Shown here: piece by piece, positions 43,759-52,242 of the stretch | Numbering within the stretch: position 1 is the stretch's first letter | How the letters are laid out: each line of letters starts with the position of its first letter | Origin: JABDIY01 sp963751955 | GTDB lineage: Bacteria; Actinomycetota; Acidimicrobiia; Acidimicrobiales; SZUA-35 | Assembly (NCBI GenBank): GCA_963751955.1 | Contig: CAVVWM010000002.1 | Span: forward strand, 434,001-498,000 | DNA: 64,000 nt | Direction: 5' to 3' | Program-made: the position numbers and the translations under genes | The notes under the pieces: model-generated | What the model saw: only the letters and a program-made list of their open reading frames with translations | The model's database searches: none | What the model was told of the DNA's origin: nothing

Positions 43759-44796
43759 GTGAATACCCACGCCGGAACAACCTGCCTCGAGGCCCGTGGC
43801 GTCTGGAAGGTCTTCGGATCTAAACCCGACCGGGCAGTCGAACTGTCCGAGGGCGGAGCGTCCCGCAAGGCCGTGCTGGAGGAAACCGGCTGCACTGTGG
43901 GTGTGAAGGACATTTCGATGAAGGTTCGTCGTGGCGAAACCTTCGTGGTCATGGGATTGTCGGGCTCAGGCAAGTCCACGTTGGTTCGCTGTGTTGCCCG
44001 CCTCACCGAACCCACGGCCGGAAGCGTTTTCCTCGATGGCGAAGATCTCACTCTTATGAATGAGGCAGCCCTGCGCAACATTCGCCGTCGGAAGTTGTCG
44101 ATGGTGTTTCAGCATTTCGGTCTTTTCCCGCATCGAACCGTGATCGACAACGCCGCCTATGGATTGGAAATCCAGAAAGTATCGAAACCAGACCGTCTGG
44201 AACGTGCATCCGCAGTCCTCAGCGAAGTTGGGCTGGAAGGTTATGAGTTGCACTATCCAGGTCAGCTTTCGGGTGGCATGCAACAGCGGGTGGGGCTGGC
44301 TCGAGCCCTGACGGTGGACCCAGAGATCCTGTTCTTTGACGAACCGTTCAGCGCGCTCGATCCGCTGATCCGCCGTGACATGCAGGATCAGCTGCTGGAA
44401 CTTCAGCGAAACATGCAACGCACGATCGTGTTCATTACCCATGACTTCGCAGAAGCGATCAAGTTGGGGGATCGAATTGCAATCATGAAAGACGGCGTGT
44501 TCGATCAGGTCGGAAGTGCAAGCGAGCTGATCACAACACCTGCCACCGACTATGTGCGCGAGTTCACCGAGGACATTCCGAAAATAAAGGTCCTGACCGC
44601 CGGGGATGTGATGCAGTCAACCCCAACTGCGGACGGCACCGGATTGCGTACTGTCTCCTCCAAGGCTTCGGTGGAATCCCTGCTTCCCCTCTTGCTGCAA
44701 GACGACGATCCCATCATGGTCACCGACAACGCCGGTACTCCGATCGGAGTGGTTGACCGACGGGCAGTTACCGACATTCTGGTGGCGGCACGATGA
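43759..44796 (+). CDS. Glycine betaine-type ABC transporter ATPase (OpuAA/ProV)
   Basis: 345 aa. Walker A GLSGSGKST, Q-loop FQHFGLFPHRTV, signature LSGGMQQRVGLARAL, Walker B ILFFDEPFSALDP and H-loop FITHDF are intact. The N-terminal insert (KVFGSKPDRAVEL) and the C-terminal CBS-like region (KVLTAGDVMQ...PIMVTDNAGTPIGVVDRR) are typical of OpuAA/ProV, where CBS domains sense ionic strength. Only one clear CBS half is present. GTG start; its stop overlaps the permease start (ATGA). Confidence 0.94.
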   Translation: MNTHAGTTCLEARGVWKVFGSKPDRAVELSEGGASRKAVLEETGCTVGVKDISMKVRRGETFVVMGLSGSGKSTLVRCVARLTEPTAGSVFLDGEDLTLMNEAALRNIRRRKLSMVFQHFGLFPHRTVIDNAAYGLEIQKVSKPDRLERASAVLSEVGLEGYELHYPGQLSGGMQQRVGLARALTVDPEILFFDEPFSALDPLIRRDMQDQLLELQRNMQRTIVFITHDFAEAIKLGDRIAIMKDGVFDQVGSASELITTPATDYVREFTEDIPKIKVLTAGDVMQSTPTADGTGLRTVSSKASVESLLPLLLQDDDPIMVTDNAGTPIGVVDRRAVTDILVAAR

Positions 44797-46718
44797 CCGC
44801 CGCCGCCCCGACTATCCACACGGGGCTGGCCAATCGCGATCTACGCAAGTGGTTTCCTCTGGTCGGATTGGTAGGGGCTGGATTTGTTCTCCAGGTGTTG
44901 TTCTCCGGTGATGACGTGTTCCCGGCCCGGTTGGATAGCACCTTCGAAGCCCCGATTGACGACGCCGGCAACTGGCTTCGCTCCAACCGAACAACCCACT
45001 GGGTGTTCACTGGGTTCTTCTCTCCCCTGAGCTCAGCGATCGATGCGATCATCACCGGAATCAGCGACTTGCTGCTCTGGTTACCGTGGTTTGTTGTAGT
45101 CGGTGTCGCGGCGGCAATCCCGGCTCGGGTCAGGATGTACAACGCCTCGGCGACGGTCGCTGTGGCTCTCACCTACACCGGAGTGATTGGCCTCTGGGAC
45201 GAAACGATGCAGACGTTAGGGCTGATGTCGGCCGCAGTGCTGTTGGCGGTTCTCATCGGACTTCCGCTCGGAATTCTGGCGGCACTGAAACCAGGCTTCG
45301 AGAAGCTGCTTCGTCCGCTGCTCGACATCATGCAGACCGTGCCTGCCTTCGTGTACTTCCTACCGTTGTTCATGTTGTTCGGCATCGGCAATGTTCCGGG
45401 GGCGGTCGCCACCCTGATCTACGCCCTTCCCCCCGTGGTTCGACTCACGACACTGGGTATTCGATCGGTCCCGGCTCACGCGGTTGAGGCCTCGCAGATG
45501 TACGGCGCCACCCGCCGTCAAACGCTCACCAAAGTGCAGCTTCCGATGGCGATCCCGACCATCATCACCGGGCTGTCGCAAACCATCATGTTGGCGCTCG
45601 GAGTAGTGGTACTCGCAACTCTGGTGGGAGCGGACGGACTGGGTTCGCCGGTTCTGCAGAGTCTCAACCAGCGACGAACCGGTCGGGGAATCGCTGCGGG
45701 CCTCGCGATCATGGCGGTCGCAATGGTGCTCGACCGACTCTGGAGGTCCGCAGCCGAGCGGGACCCGTTGATGCGCCAACCTCGGAACCGAACCTTGATC
45801 GCTGGCGGTGCGCTGGCGTTAGGAGTCCTTGTGGGGCGAATCTTGGGTGTCGGAGCATTCCCCGACGTCTTCGACTGGACGCTGTTCGATCCGATCGACA
45901 ACGTCGTTACCTGGATTCGTGACAACCTTCGCTGGCTCACCCGTCCCTTCAGCGACTGGATCGTCACCTGGCTCTACCTTCCCGCCCACGACCTTCTCAC
46001 TGACACTTTGGCATGGCCCGTGGTCATCTTCGCTGCCGGATGGGCGTGCTGGCGCGTGAAAGGACCGGATCTGGCAATTTTCACCAGTACAGCGTTGTTG
46101 ACTGTGGGGCTGCTCGGGATGTGGGAGCTCTCGATTGACACGTTGGTGCAGGTGTTGCTGGCCTCCGCACTCGCTCTGGCGCTGGCCCTACCGATCGGTA
46201 TCTGGGCGGGTCGCAAACCTCGTGTCGAGGCTGCCTTGGGGCCAGTCCTGGACGGACTTCAGACCATTCCATCGCTGGTGTACATCATCCCCGCTGTCAT
46301 CTTCTTCACCGTCGGAGTTGTGCCCGGAATCATGGCCACCGTTCTCTACGCGATGGTTCCCGGTGTACGCATAACGGCATTGGGAATCCGCGAGGTTGCA
46401 GTCGAAAGCCTCGAGGCGTCGCGCACCTTCGGGGCTACGCCCCGGCAAACACTGTTCGGAATTCGAATTCCATTGGCAGCCCCGACGATCATGGCCGGCG
46501 TGAACCAAGTGATCATGATGTCGCTGGCAATGGTGATCATTTCGGGACTGGTTGGCGGTGGAGCACTTGGTTTCGAGACCGTCGTGGTTCTCAAACGCAG
46601 CCGCTTCGGTCTGGGATTCGAGGTTGCGGTCGCACTGGTCTTGCTGGCAATGATCTTGGACCGTTTCACCGAAGCAGCCGCAGCGCGTTTGCAACCTCAT
46701 CGCAACGCCGAGGTCTGA
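44793..46718 (+). CDS. Tandem-fused glycine betaine-type ABC permease
   Basis: 641 aa with two complete binding-protein-dependent permease domains in one chain. The first runs about 140-325 (LGILAALKPGFEKLLRPLLDIMQTVPAFVYFLPLFMLFGIGNVPG, EAA loop EASQMYGATRRQTLTKVQLP). The second runs about 430-630 (GIWAGRKPRVEAALGPVLDGLQTIPSLVYIIPAVIFFTVGVVPG, EASRTFGATPRQTLFGIRIP). Each domain has its own N-terminal membrane anchor. Most ProW/OpuAB proteins hold one domain and dimerise, so this duplication fixes a 1:1 pair. Overlaps the ATPase gene by four bases. Confidence 0.92.
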   Translation: MTAAAPTIHTGLANRDLRKWFPLVGLVGAGFVLQVLFSGDDVFPARLDSTFEAPIDDAGNWLRSNRTTHWVFTGFFSPLSSAIDAIITGISDLLLWLPWFVVVGVAAAIPARVRMYNASATVAVALTYTGVIGLWDETMQTLGLMSAAVLLAVLIGLPLGILAALKPGFEKLLRPLLDIMQTVPAFVYFLPLFMLFGIGNVPGAVATLIYALPPVVRLTTLGIRSVPAHAVEASQMYGATRRQTLTKVQLPMAIPTIITGLSQTIMLALGVVVLATLVGADGLGSPVLQSLNQRRTGRGIAAGLAIMAVAMVLDRLWRSAAERDPLMRQPRNRTLIAGGALALGVLVGRILGVGAFPDVFDWTLFDPIDNVVTWIRDNLRWLTRPFSDWIVTWLYLPAHDLLTDTLAWPVVIFAAGWACWRVKGPDLAIFTSTALLTVGLLGMWELSIDTLVQVLLASALALALALPIGIWAGRKPRVEAALGPVLDGLQTIPSLVYIIPAVIFFTVGVVPGIMATVLYAMVPGVRITALGIREVAVESLEASRTFGATPRQTLFGIRIPLAAPTIMAGVNQVIMMSLAMVIISGLVGGGALGFETVVVLKRSRFGLGFEVAVALVLLAMILDRFTEAAAARLQPHRNAEV

Positions 46719-46792
46719 TCAGCTCACTGCGCTGAGGAACTGGCGTTGCCTCACTTGTGAGCCGCTCGGCGCGCACAACTACGATCTAGACC

Positions 46793-48184
46793 ATGACTGC
46801 TGTTCAGACCACGCAACGGGACTACTCCCTGCGAGGGGCCGAATCCGCGGATGCGTTGGCCAACGGTATGGCCAACGGGCGTTGGTTCCAGGCTGACATC
46901 GATCCCAAACGGCTCGCTGAGTTATCGGCCCGGTCCAATGGGCGGGCTGGGATCGATATGGCGTTGTGGATCGGACTGATCATCGCATCGGGGCTCCTGG
47001 CTTGGAACGTGCGCGATTCGTGGTGGGCGGTTCCCGCGTTCCTTCTGTACGGCGCTCTCACCGGTGGCGCATCTGATGCCCGCTGGCATGAATGTGGGCA
47101 TGGCACCGCATTCAAATCGAATCTCCTCAACGACCTGTTCTACTACCCGGCTAGTTTCATGCTCAACCGCCAGGCTCTCTTCTGGCGATGGTCGCACTTC
47201 CGCCACCACACCGACACCATCATCCGAGGACGGGATGCCGAGATCGTCTTCCCGCGACCACCGTCGTTCGGCGCAGCCGCGTTGTTGTACAGCAATGTGA
47301 AGAACGGACCAATGGGCATGGTGAACACGGCCCGAACCGCTCTGGGGCAACTCGATGAGAACACTCTGGAGTTGGTCCCGCCCGAGGACCACCGACGGCT
47401 GATCCGAGACGCTCGCATCTATACCTTCATCTGGCTTGGGGCCATCGCTCTCTCCTTGGCCACATGGACCATCTGGCCAGTGTTGTACGTGGGAGGACCC
47501 ACGCTGTACGGCGCGTGGTTCTACATCTTCTTCGGGGTCACCCAGCACGCCGGCTTGCAAGAGAATGTGCTCGACCATCGGTACTCCACCCGCACGGTTC
47601 TGATGAACCCCATCTTCCGGTTCCTGTATCTCAACATGAACTATCACGTGGAACACCACATGTTTCCGTCGGTTCCGTACTACTCGCTGCCCAAGCTGCA
47701 CGAGGAAATCAAGGATCAACTGGTGCCTCCGAACCCAAGCACGTGGCATGCCTACGCCGAGATCATCAACGCCTTCAAGCACCAGAGTGTTGATCCCGAC
47801 TGGGAGATCCCCGATCGTCAGATTCCTGATGTCCCCGGGAAACGAGCTCAGATCGTTCAGGTCACCGATTGGGCCGGCGACAGCGGACGAACCGACCTCG
47901 GACCCGCCGACATGGTTCTCGGTGACCTGCGCCCAGTGCAGATCGACGGGGTCGATTTCGTGCTGGCCCGCACCGAAGAAGGGGATCATGTACTCGCCGA
48001 TCGCATGTGCACACACGGGGAAGCCGACCTGTCGACGGGACTGGTTCTGGGCTGCGAACTCGAGTGTCCCAAACACAATGGTCGATTCGACCTGCGAACC
48101 GGGGAACCAACCCGCAAGCCGGTTCGGAACCCCCTCGGAGTAAGGGCGGTTACCGAAGCCAACGGACGTCTCTACCTCACCTAG
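46793..48184 (+). CDS. Fatty acid desaturase-fold oxygenase fused to a Rieske domain
   Basis: 463 aa. Residues 1-330 are a membrane di-iron hydroxylase/desaturase with three His boxes: HECGH (99-103), WRWSHFRHHTD near 137, and MNYHVEHHMFPSVP near 286. Residues about 360-463 are a Rieske [2Fe-2S] domain: CTH (C406, H408) and CPKH (C425, H428), with LGCELECPKHNGRFDLRTG. In rhizopine (moc) loci, MocD (desaturase-like oxygenase) and MocE (Rieske ferredoxin) are separate genes; here they are one chain, so electron transfer would be internal. It follows the betaine-type importer by 74 bases, so the imported compound is a possible substrate (inference). Confidence 0.88.
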   Translation: MTAVQTTQRDYSLRGAESADALANGMANGRWFQADIDPKRLAELSARSNGRAGIDMALWIGLIIASGLLAWNVRDSWWAVPAFLLYGALTGGASDARWHECGHGTAFKSNLLNDLFYYPASFMLNRQALFWRWSHFRHHTDTIIRGRDAEIVFPRPPSFGAAALLYSNVKNGPMGMVNTARTALGQLDENTLELVPPEDHRRLIRDARIYTFIWLGAIALSLATWTIWPVLYVGGPTLYGAWFYIFFGVTQHAGLQENVLDHRYSTRTVLMNPIFRFLYLNMNYHVEHHMFPSVPYYSLPKLHEEIKDQLVPPNPSTWHAYAEIINAFKHQSVDPDWEIPDRQIPDVPGKRAQIVQVTDWAGDSGRTDLGPADMVLGDLRPVQIDGVDFVLARTEEGDHVLADRMCTHGEADLSTGLVLGCELECPKHNGRFDLRTGEPTRKPVRNPLGVRAVTEANGRLYLT

Positions 48185-48258
48185 AAGATCCCAGTAGCGC
48201 TGCGGTGGGCCGGGAAGTCGCGGTGCATCACGTCCTCGATGAGCCATAGGCTCAGGCG

Positions 48259-49485
48259 GTGAGCGAGTCAGCGCTGGGACCGAGGTTCTGGTCGCTGTGG
48301 TCGGCCTTCACCACTTCAAACCTCGGCGACGGCCTCACCTTGGTCGGTTTTCCGTTGCTGGCGATCACGCTCACCGGCGACGCCCGACTGGTCGCACTCG
48401 TGGCCGCCTTCCGCTTTCTTCCGTTTTTGGTGATCGGGCTGCCCGCCGGGGTTCTGATCGATCGTTTCGACCGCCGCCATATTGCGATGATCGCCCAGCT
48501 GGCGCGTGCCGCAGCGCTGGTTGGCATCGGCCTGTTGGTGGTTGTCGATCAAGCCTCGATCCTTATCCTCGCCTCCGGGGCATTCGTGGTTGGGATGGGC
48601 GAGGTGATGACCGACGGTGGGCTTCCAGCCGTCGTCCGTGATGTGGTGAGCGTCACCCATCTCGAAGTTGCCAATAGTCGACTCCGAGCCAGCGAGACCG
48701 TGGCCAACACGTTCATCGGCCCGCCGGTAGGCGCATTCCTATTCCAGGTCGACCCGTCGATTCCGTTCTTCGCAGCTGCCGCTCTCTACGTGAGCACAAT
48801 CGGGCTACTGGCCAACCTGCGGGGGACCTTCAAGCCCGAGATCGACCCCAATGCCGGGTCTTTCCTTCAGCAGATGACCACCGGCCTGACCTATGTGTGG
48901 GGCCATCCGGTGCTCCGGCCCCTCGCCCTGACGGTGGCTGCGTTTTCCTTCGTCGGAGAGGCCGGCAACGCAATTTTCGTGATTCTTGCGACCGAGCGCT
49001 TCGGGCTGAGCGAGTTCCAGTATGGGCTTCTCCTCTCCGGAGATGCCATCGCATCGGTGACGATGTCGTTCTTCGTGCTCGCTTTGGTCAAGAAGACCAG
49101 TCACGGGACCAGCATGAAGGTGAGCGTCGTCGCATTCTCGATTCAGGCGTTCATCTTCGGTTTCTCGACGTTGGTTCCATTAGCCGTTCTCGCCGTGCTT
49201 TTTGGTGGTGTTTCGGATCCAACCTGGAACGTGATCAGCGGCACGGTTCGCCAGCGGCTTGTGGATGACAGGATCTTCGGCCGAATGATGACGGCCTACT
49301 TGTTCCTTGCGTGGAGCTTCCAGCCGCTAGGGGCGTTGTTCGGCGGCTTCATCGCCGAGCGGTTCGGGCCTCAGTGGGTGTACGTAGTTTCTGGATCTGT
49401 AGTCGGATCGCTGCTGTTCTTCGCCCGCCCGCTCTTCCACAGGATCGACAGTGCGATGGCCGCCGCAACGACTTCTCCGCACTGA
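48259..49485 (+). CDS. MFS transporter (enterobactin-exporter-like)
   Basis: 408 aa with 11-12 membrane segments. Loop 2-3 motif GVLIDRFDRRHIAMIAQLARA is typical of the DHA3 drug/siderophore exporter group. Substrate unknown. GTG 48259 starts the frame; it lies 74 bases after the desaturase gene on the same strand, and co-transcription is possible. Confidence 0.85.
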   Translation: MSESALGPRFWSLWSAFTTSNLGDGLTLVGFPLLAITLTGDARLVALVAAFRFLPFLVIGLPAGVLIDRFDRRHIAMIAQLARAAALVGIGLLVVVDQASILILASGAFVVGMGEVMTDGGLPAVVRDVVSVTHLEVANSRLRASETVANTFIGPPVGAFLFQVDPSIPFFAAAALYVSTIGLLANLRGTFKPEIDPNAGSFLQQMTTGLTYVWGHPVLRPLALTVAAFSFVGEAGNAIFVILATERFGLSEFQYGLLLSGDAIASVTMSFFVLALVKKTSHGTSMKVSVVAFSIQAFIFGFSTLVPLAVLAVLFGGVSDPTWNVISGTVRQRLVDDRIFGRMMTAYLFLAWSFQPLGALFGGFIAERFGPQWVYVVSGSVVGSLLFFARPLFHRIDSAMAAATTSPH

Positions 49486-49788
49486 AGATGGCGGAACTTG
49501 GGCTTTGCCATACTCAGTTCGTGTTTAGATTCACCGGGTTTGCGCTCGTGGCGATGCTCATCGTCGCAACCCCCAGTCTCGGAGCGCAGCCATCTGCCTT
49601 CGAATGACAACGACCGCGTCGCCCCACTTCGCGGCAAGGCCACCGCTTTGTGCGGACGACACGCGGTGGACCGGTACCGCGTAGTGCGTAGGACCTACCC
49701 GTGCCAAGGCAATGCGGCTCAGCAGTCTGTCCGTTTCTGATCCGGGCCGGTATTGTCTGCCGCGGCGAACAAAAGGAAAGAGAATCGG
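49486..49788 (+). other. Intergenic, with a possible frameshifted secreted peptide
   Basis: From ATG 49488 a frame reads through FRFTGFALVAMLIVATPSLGAQPSAFE, a credible signal peptide with AxA-like cleavage, to TGA 49605-49607. Shifting one base gives NDNDRVAPLRGKATALCGRHAVDRYRVVRRTYPCQGNAAQQ to TGA 49738-49740, so a small secreted two-Cys protein with one indel is possible. No homologue is recognised. An alternative is non-coding promoter DNA for the next gene. Confidence 0.25.
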
Positions 49789-52203
49789 ATGAGTTCACGT
49801 CGAACGACAGCCGTCCTCCTCTGCACGGCGATTCTGGCAAGCCTCTTGGGCATTGCGCGACCAGCCGCGGCCGAGCTGGGTGACAACAACAATCTGCCTT
49901 GGGGAGTTGACGGAACAGACCTCCCCGACGGTAGCCCGCGCATTCGTACCGAAGTGTGGGCGATCGAGCAGATCGGCGATCTGGTCTACATCGGAGGTCG
50001 GTTTCAAGAGGTCACCGATGGGGCGGTGTCAATCGATCAGCCCTACCTTGCTGCATTTCACGAGAGCACCGGCCAGTACATCAACACGTTCACCCCCGAG
50101 CTCAACGGCGTGGTGCACGCTCTGGCGGCTTCACCCGACGGCACAAAACTCTTCGTCGGTGGGGAGTTCACCTCGGTGAACGGCGTATCCATCGATGCAC
50201 TCGTGGCGCTGAACGCTACGAGCGGAGCGGTCGATTCTTCGTGGACCGGAGACATAAACGGAGCGCCGACAGTCCGCTCGCTGACCGTACTTGGCAACTG
50301 GTTGTACGTGGCGGGCAGCTTCACAAGCGTGATCTCGAGCAGTGGCAACAACGCCGCCTGGCGGGCGCTCCGGTTCGATGTGTCAACCGGTGGTCATGAT
50401 CCGAGCTGGCGTCCGGTGATCACCGGCGGCGGCGTATGGGGCATCGCCCCCAGCCCTGACCTCGATCGTGTGTACGTGGCTGGTTATCTGACCGAGGTCG
50501 ACGGCACGCCCGTGGTGAACGGATTCGCAGCTCTCGACGGAACCACCGGGGCGTTGGTTCCCGGACTCCAGGACATCCAACCGAACACCGCCAATCCAAG
50601 TCGTCAGTACCTGTACGACGTGGTGGTGGCCAACGGGTACGTGTGGATCGTCGGGAGTGAACACTTCGTCCAGGTCCTCAACGAGTCCGATCTGTCAATT
50701 CACCGGTTTCACATCGCAGACCCGCGAGGTGACTATCAGGACCTCGAAGTTGTGGGCGATCGGGTCTACGCCGGCTGCCACTGCCGTACCGACGCAATCA
50801 TGGAGTCAGCAGCCGGGGTCAGGTGGTTCCCCTCACCGCCGGCGGGTGAAAGCGATGCCCCGATACTGCAGAGTGGACCCACCACATGGATTGCGGCGTT
50901 CGACGCCAACACCGGCGATTGGATCTCCACATTCCGGCCTGACATCGAGGCCGCCCGAGCCGGCGTCTGGGCGATTCATGGCGACACCAACGGATGTCTA
51001 TGGTTCGGCGGAGACCTGACATTCGCCGGCACGGCGTCGGTCGATAGCTTGGTCCGACTGTGCGAAGCAGGAACCATCGACACAGAACGCCCGTCGGTTC
51101 CAGGGGCCATCTCTGTCGACGCGATCGGAGTCGATTCGGCAGACCTCTCGTGGGCAGCTTCAACCGACGACTTCGGTGTCGCCGGCTACCAAATCTTCGA
51201 CTCCGCGACCAATGACCTGATCGCGGAAACCACCACCAACTCAGTGACGCTCACCGACCTCGCCCCTGGCGACTACTCGGTGTATTCCAAAGCCTTCGAC
51301 CAAGCCGGCAACCAGTCATACCGAACCGGCTTCCGCAGCTTCACCATCACCGGCGCCGTCGTCGACGCCGAACGCCCAAGCGTCCCGGGCGCAATCCAGG
51401 TCACATCAATCGGTGTCGACTCGGCCGATCTCTCGTGGGTGGCGTCAATCGACGACTTCGGTGTCGCTGGATACCGGATCTTTGACTCCGCAACCAATGA
51501 CCTGATCGCAGAGACCTCCACCAACTCGGTGACGCTGACCAACCTGGCTCCCGGTGACTACTCGGTGTACGCCAGAGCGTTCGATCAAGCTGGCAACCAG
51601 TCGTTCCGCACAGGGTTCCGCTCCTTTGCGGTCACCGGTACACCTGTGGACAACGAACGTCCCATACTGGCGAGTGCGATATCGGTGATCGGTATCGGCG
51701 ACGACTACGTCGACCTCGCATGGAGCGCTGCGAGCGACAACGTCGGCGTCACGGGTTACCGGATCTACAACGCAGATACCAATGGACTCATCGTGGAGGT
51801 TCCCGATCCCACTGTTCGACTCGAGCCGCTGGCGCCGGGGACCTACCGGTACTATCTCCGGGCGGTAGATGGTGCCGCGAACATCTCGTTCCGGAGTGGT
51901 ATTCGAACCGTAGTTGTCGCTGGATCCTCCGACACCGAACGCCCATCGATTCCGGGCGCAATCACGGTCGAGAGCGTGGTGGGGACAACCGTGAGTTTGT
52001 CGTGGGGTCCAGCAACCGACAATGACGGCGTCGCTGGCTACCGGGTGTACGACTTCGCCGACCAGAGCGTCGTGGCAGAGGTGGCGACCACGTCGACTGC
52101 TGTGGATCTACCGGCGAGGACCTACCAGCTGTATGTGAAGGCATTCGACGCGGCCGGTAACGAGTCCTTCCGCACCGGTCTTCGAACGGTCACCACTTCC
52201 TAG
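49789..52203 (+). CDS. Secreted beta-propeller protein with four fibronectin type III repeats
   Basis: 804 aa with signal peptide (VLLCTAILASLLGIARPAAA). Residues about 30-430 are repeats of the form VYVGGEFTSVNG / VAGSFTSV / VYVAGYLTEVDG, like delta-60-type beta-propeller blades. Residues about 431-804 are four FN3 modules of about 95, 95, 93 and 91 aa, starting at DTERPSVPGAI, DAERPSVPGAI, DNERPILASAI and DTERPSIPGAI. Repeats 1 and 2 are nearly identical in protein and DNA. No catalytic site or anchor is seen, so it may be released or bind polysaccharide or surfaces. Confidence 0.85.
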   Translation: MSSRRTTAVLLCTAILASLLGIARPAAAELGDNNNLPWGVDGTDLPDGSPRIRTEVWAIEQIGDLVYIGGRFQEVTDGAVSIDQPYLAAFHESTGQYINTFTPELNGVVHALAASPDGTKLFVGGEFTSVNGVSIDALVALNATSGAVDSSWTGDINGAPTVRSLTVLGNWLYVAGSFTSVISSSGNNAAWRALRFDVSTGGHDPSWRPVITGGGVWGIAPSPDLDRVYVAGYLTEVDGTPVVNGFAALDGTTGALVPGLQDIQPNTANPSRQYLYDVVVANGYVWIVGSEHFVQVLNESDLSIHRFHIADPRGDYQDLEVVGDRVYAGCHCRTDAIMESAAGVRWFPSPPAGESDAPILQSGPTTWIAAFDANTGDWISTFRPDIEAARAGVWAIHGDTNGCLWFGGDLTFAGTASVDSLVRLCEAGTIDTERPSVPGAISVDAIGVDSADLSWAASTDDFGVAGYQIFDSATNDLIAETTTNSVTLTDLAPGDYSVYSKAFDQAGNQSYRTGFRSFTITGAVVDAERPSVPGAIQVTSIGVDSADLSWVASIDDFGVAGYRIFDSATNDLIAETSTNSVTLTNLAPGDYSVYARAFDQAGNQSFRTGFRSFAVTGTPVDNERPILASAISVIGIGDDYVDLAWSAASDNVGVTGYRIYNADTNGLIVEVPDPTVRLEPLAPGTYRYYLRAVDGAANISFRSGIRTVVVAGSSDTERPSIPGAITVESVVGTTVSLSWGPATDNDGVAGYRVYDFADQSVVAEVATTSTAVDLPARTYQLYVKAFDAAGNESFRTGLRTVTTS
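51079..51927 (+). repeat. Tandem FN3-coding repeat, 285-base period
   Basis: Units start at 51079, 51364, 51649 and 51928 (last unit continues to 52200). The first two are highly similar at the DNA level (for example GACGACTTCGGTGTCGC and CCAACTC.GTGACGCT), and the third and fourth have diverged. This indicates a recent duplication of unit 1 to 2, still able to recombine. Confidence 0.75.
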
Positions 52204-52242
52204 GTCTCTTCAGGTTCTTCACAGGACGGGCATGCTCATAGA

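Noticed and set aside
46922..48247. Minus-strand frame of 441 aa opposite the desaturase-Rieske gene
   Set aside because: Shadow of a strongly conserved gene, with no domain of its own.
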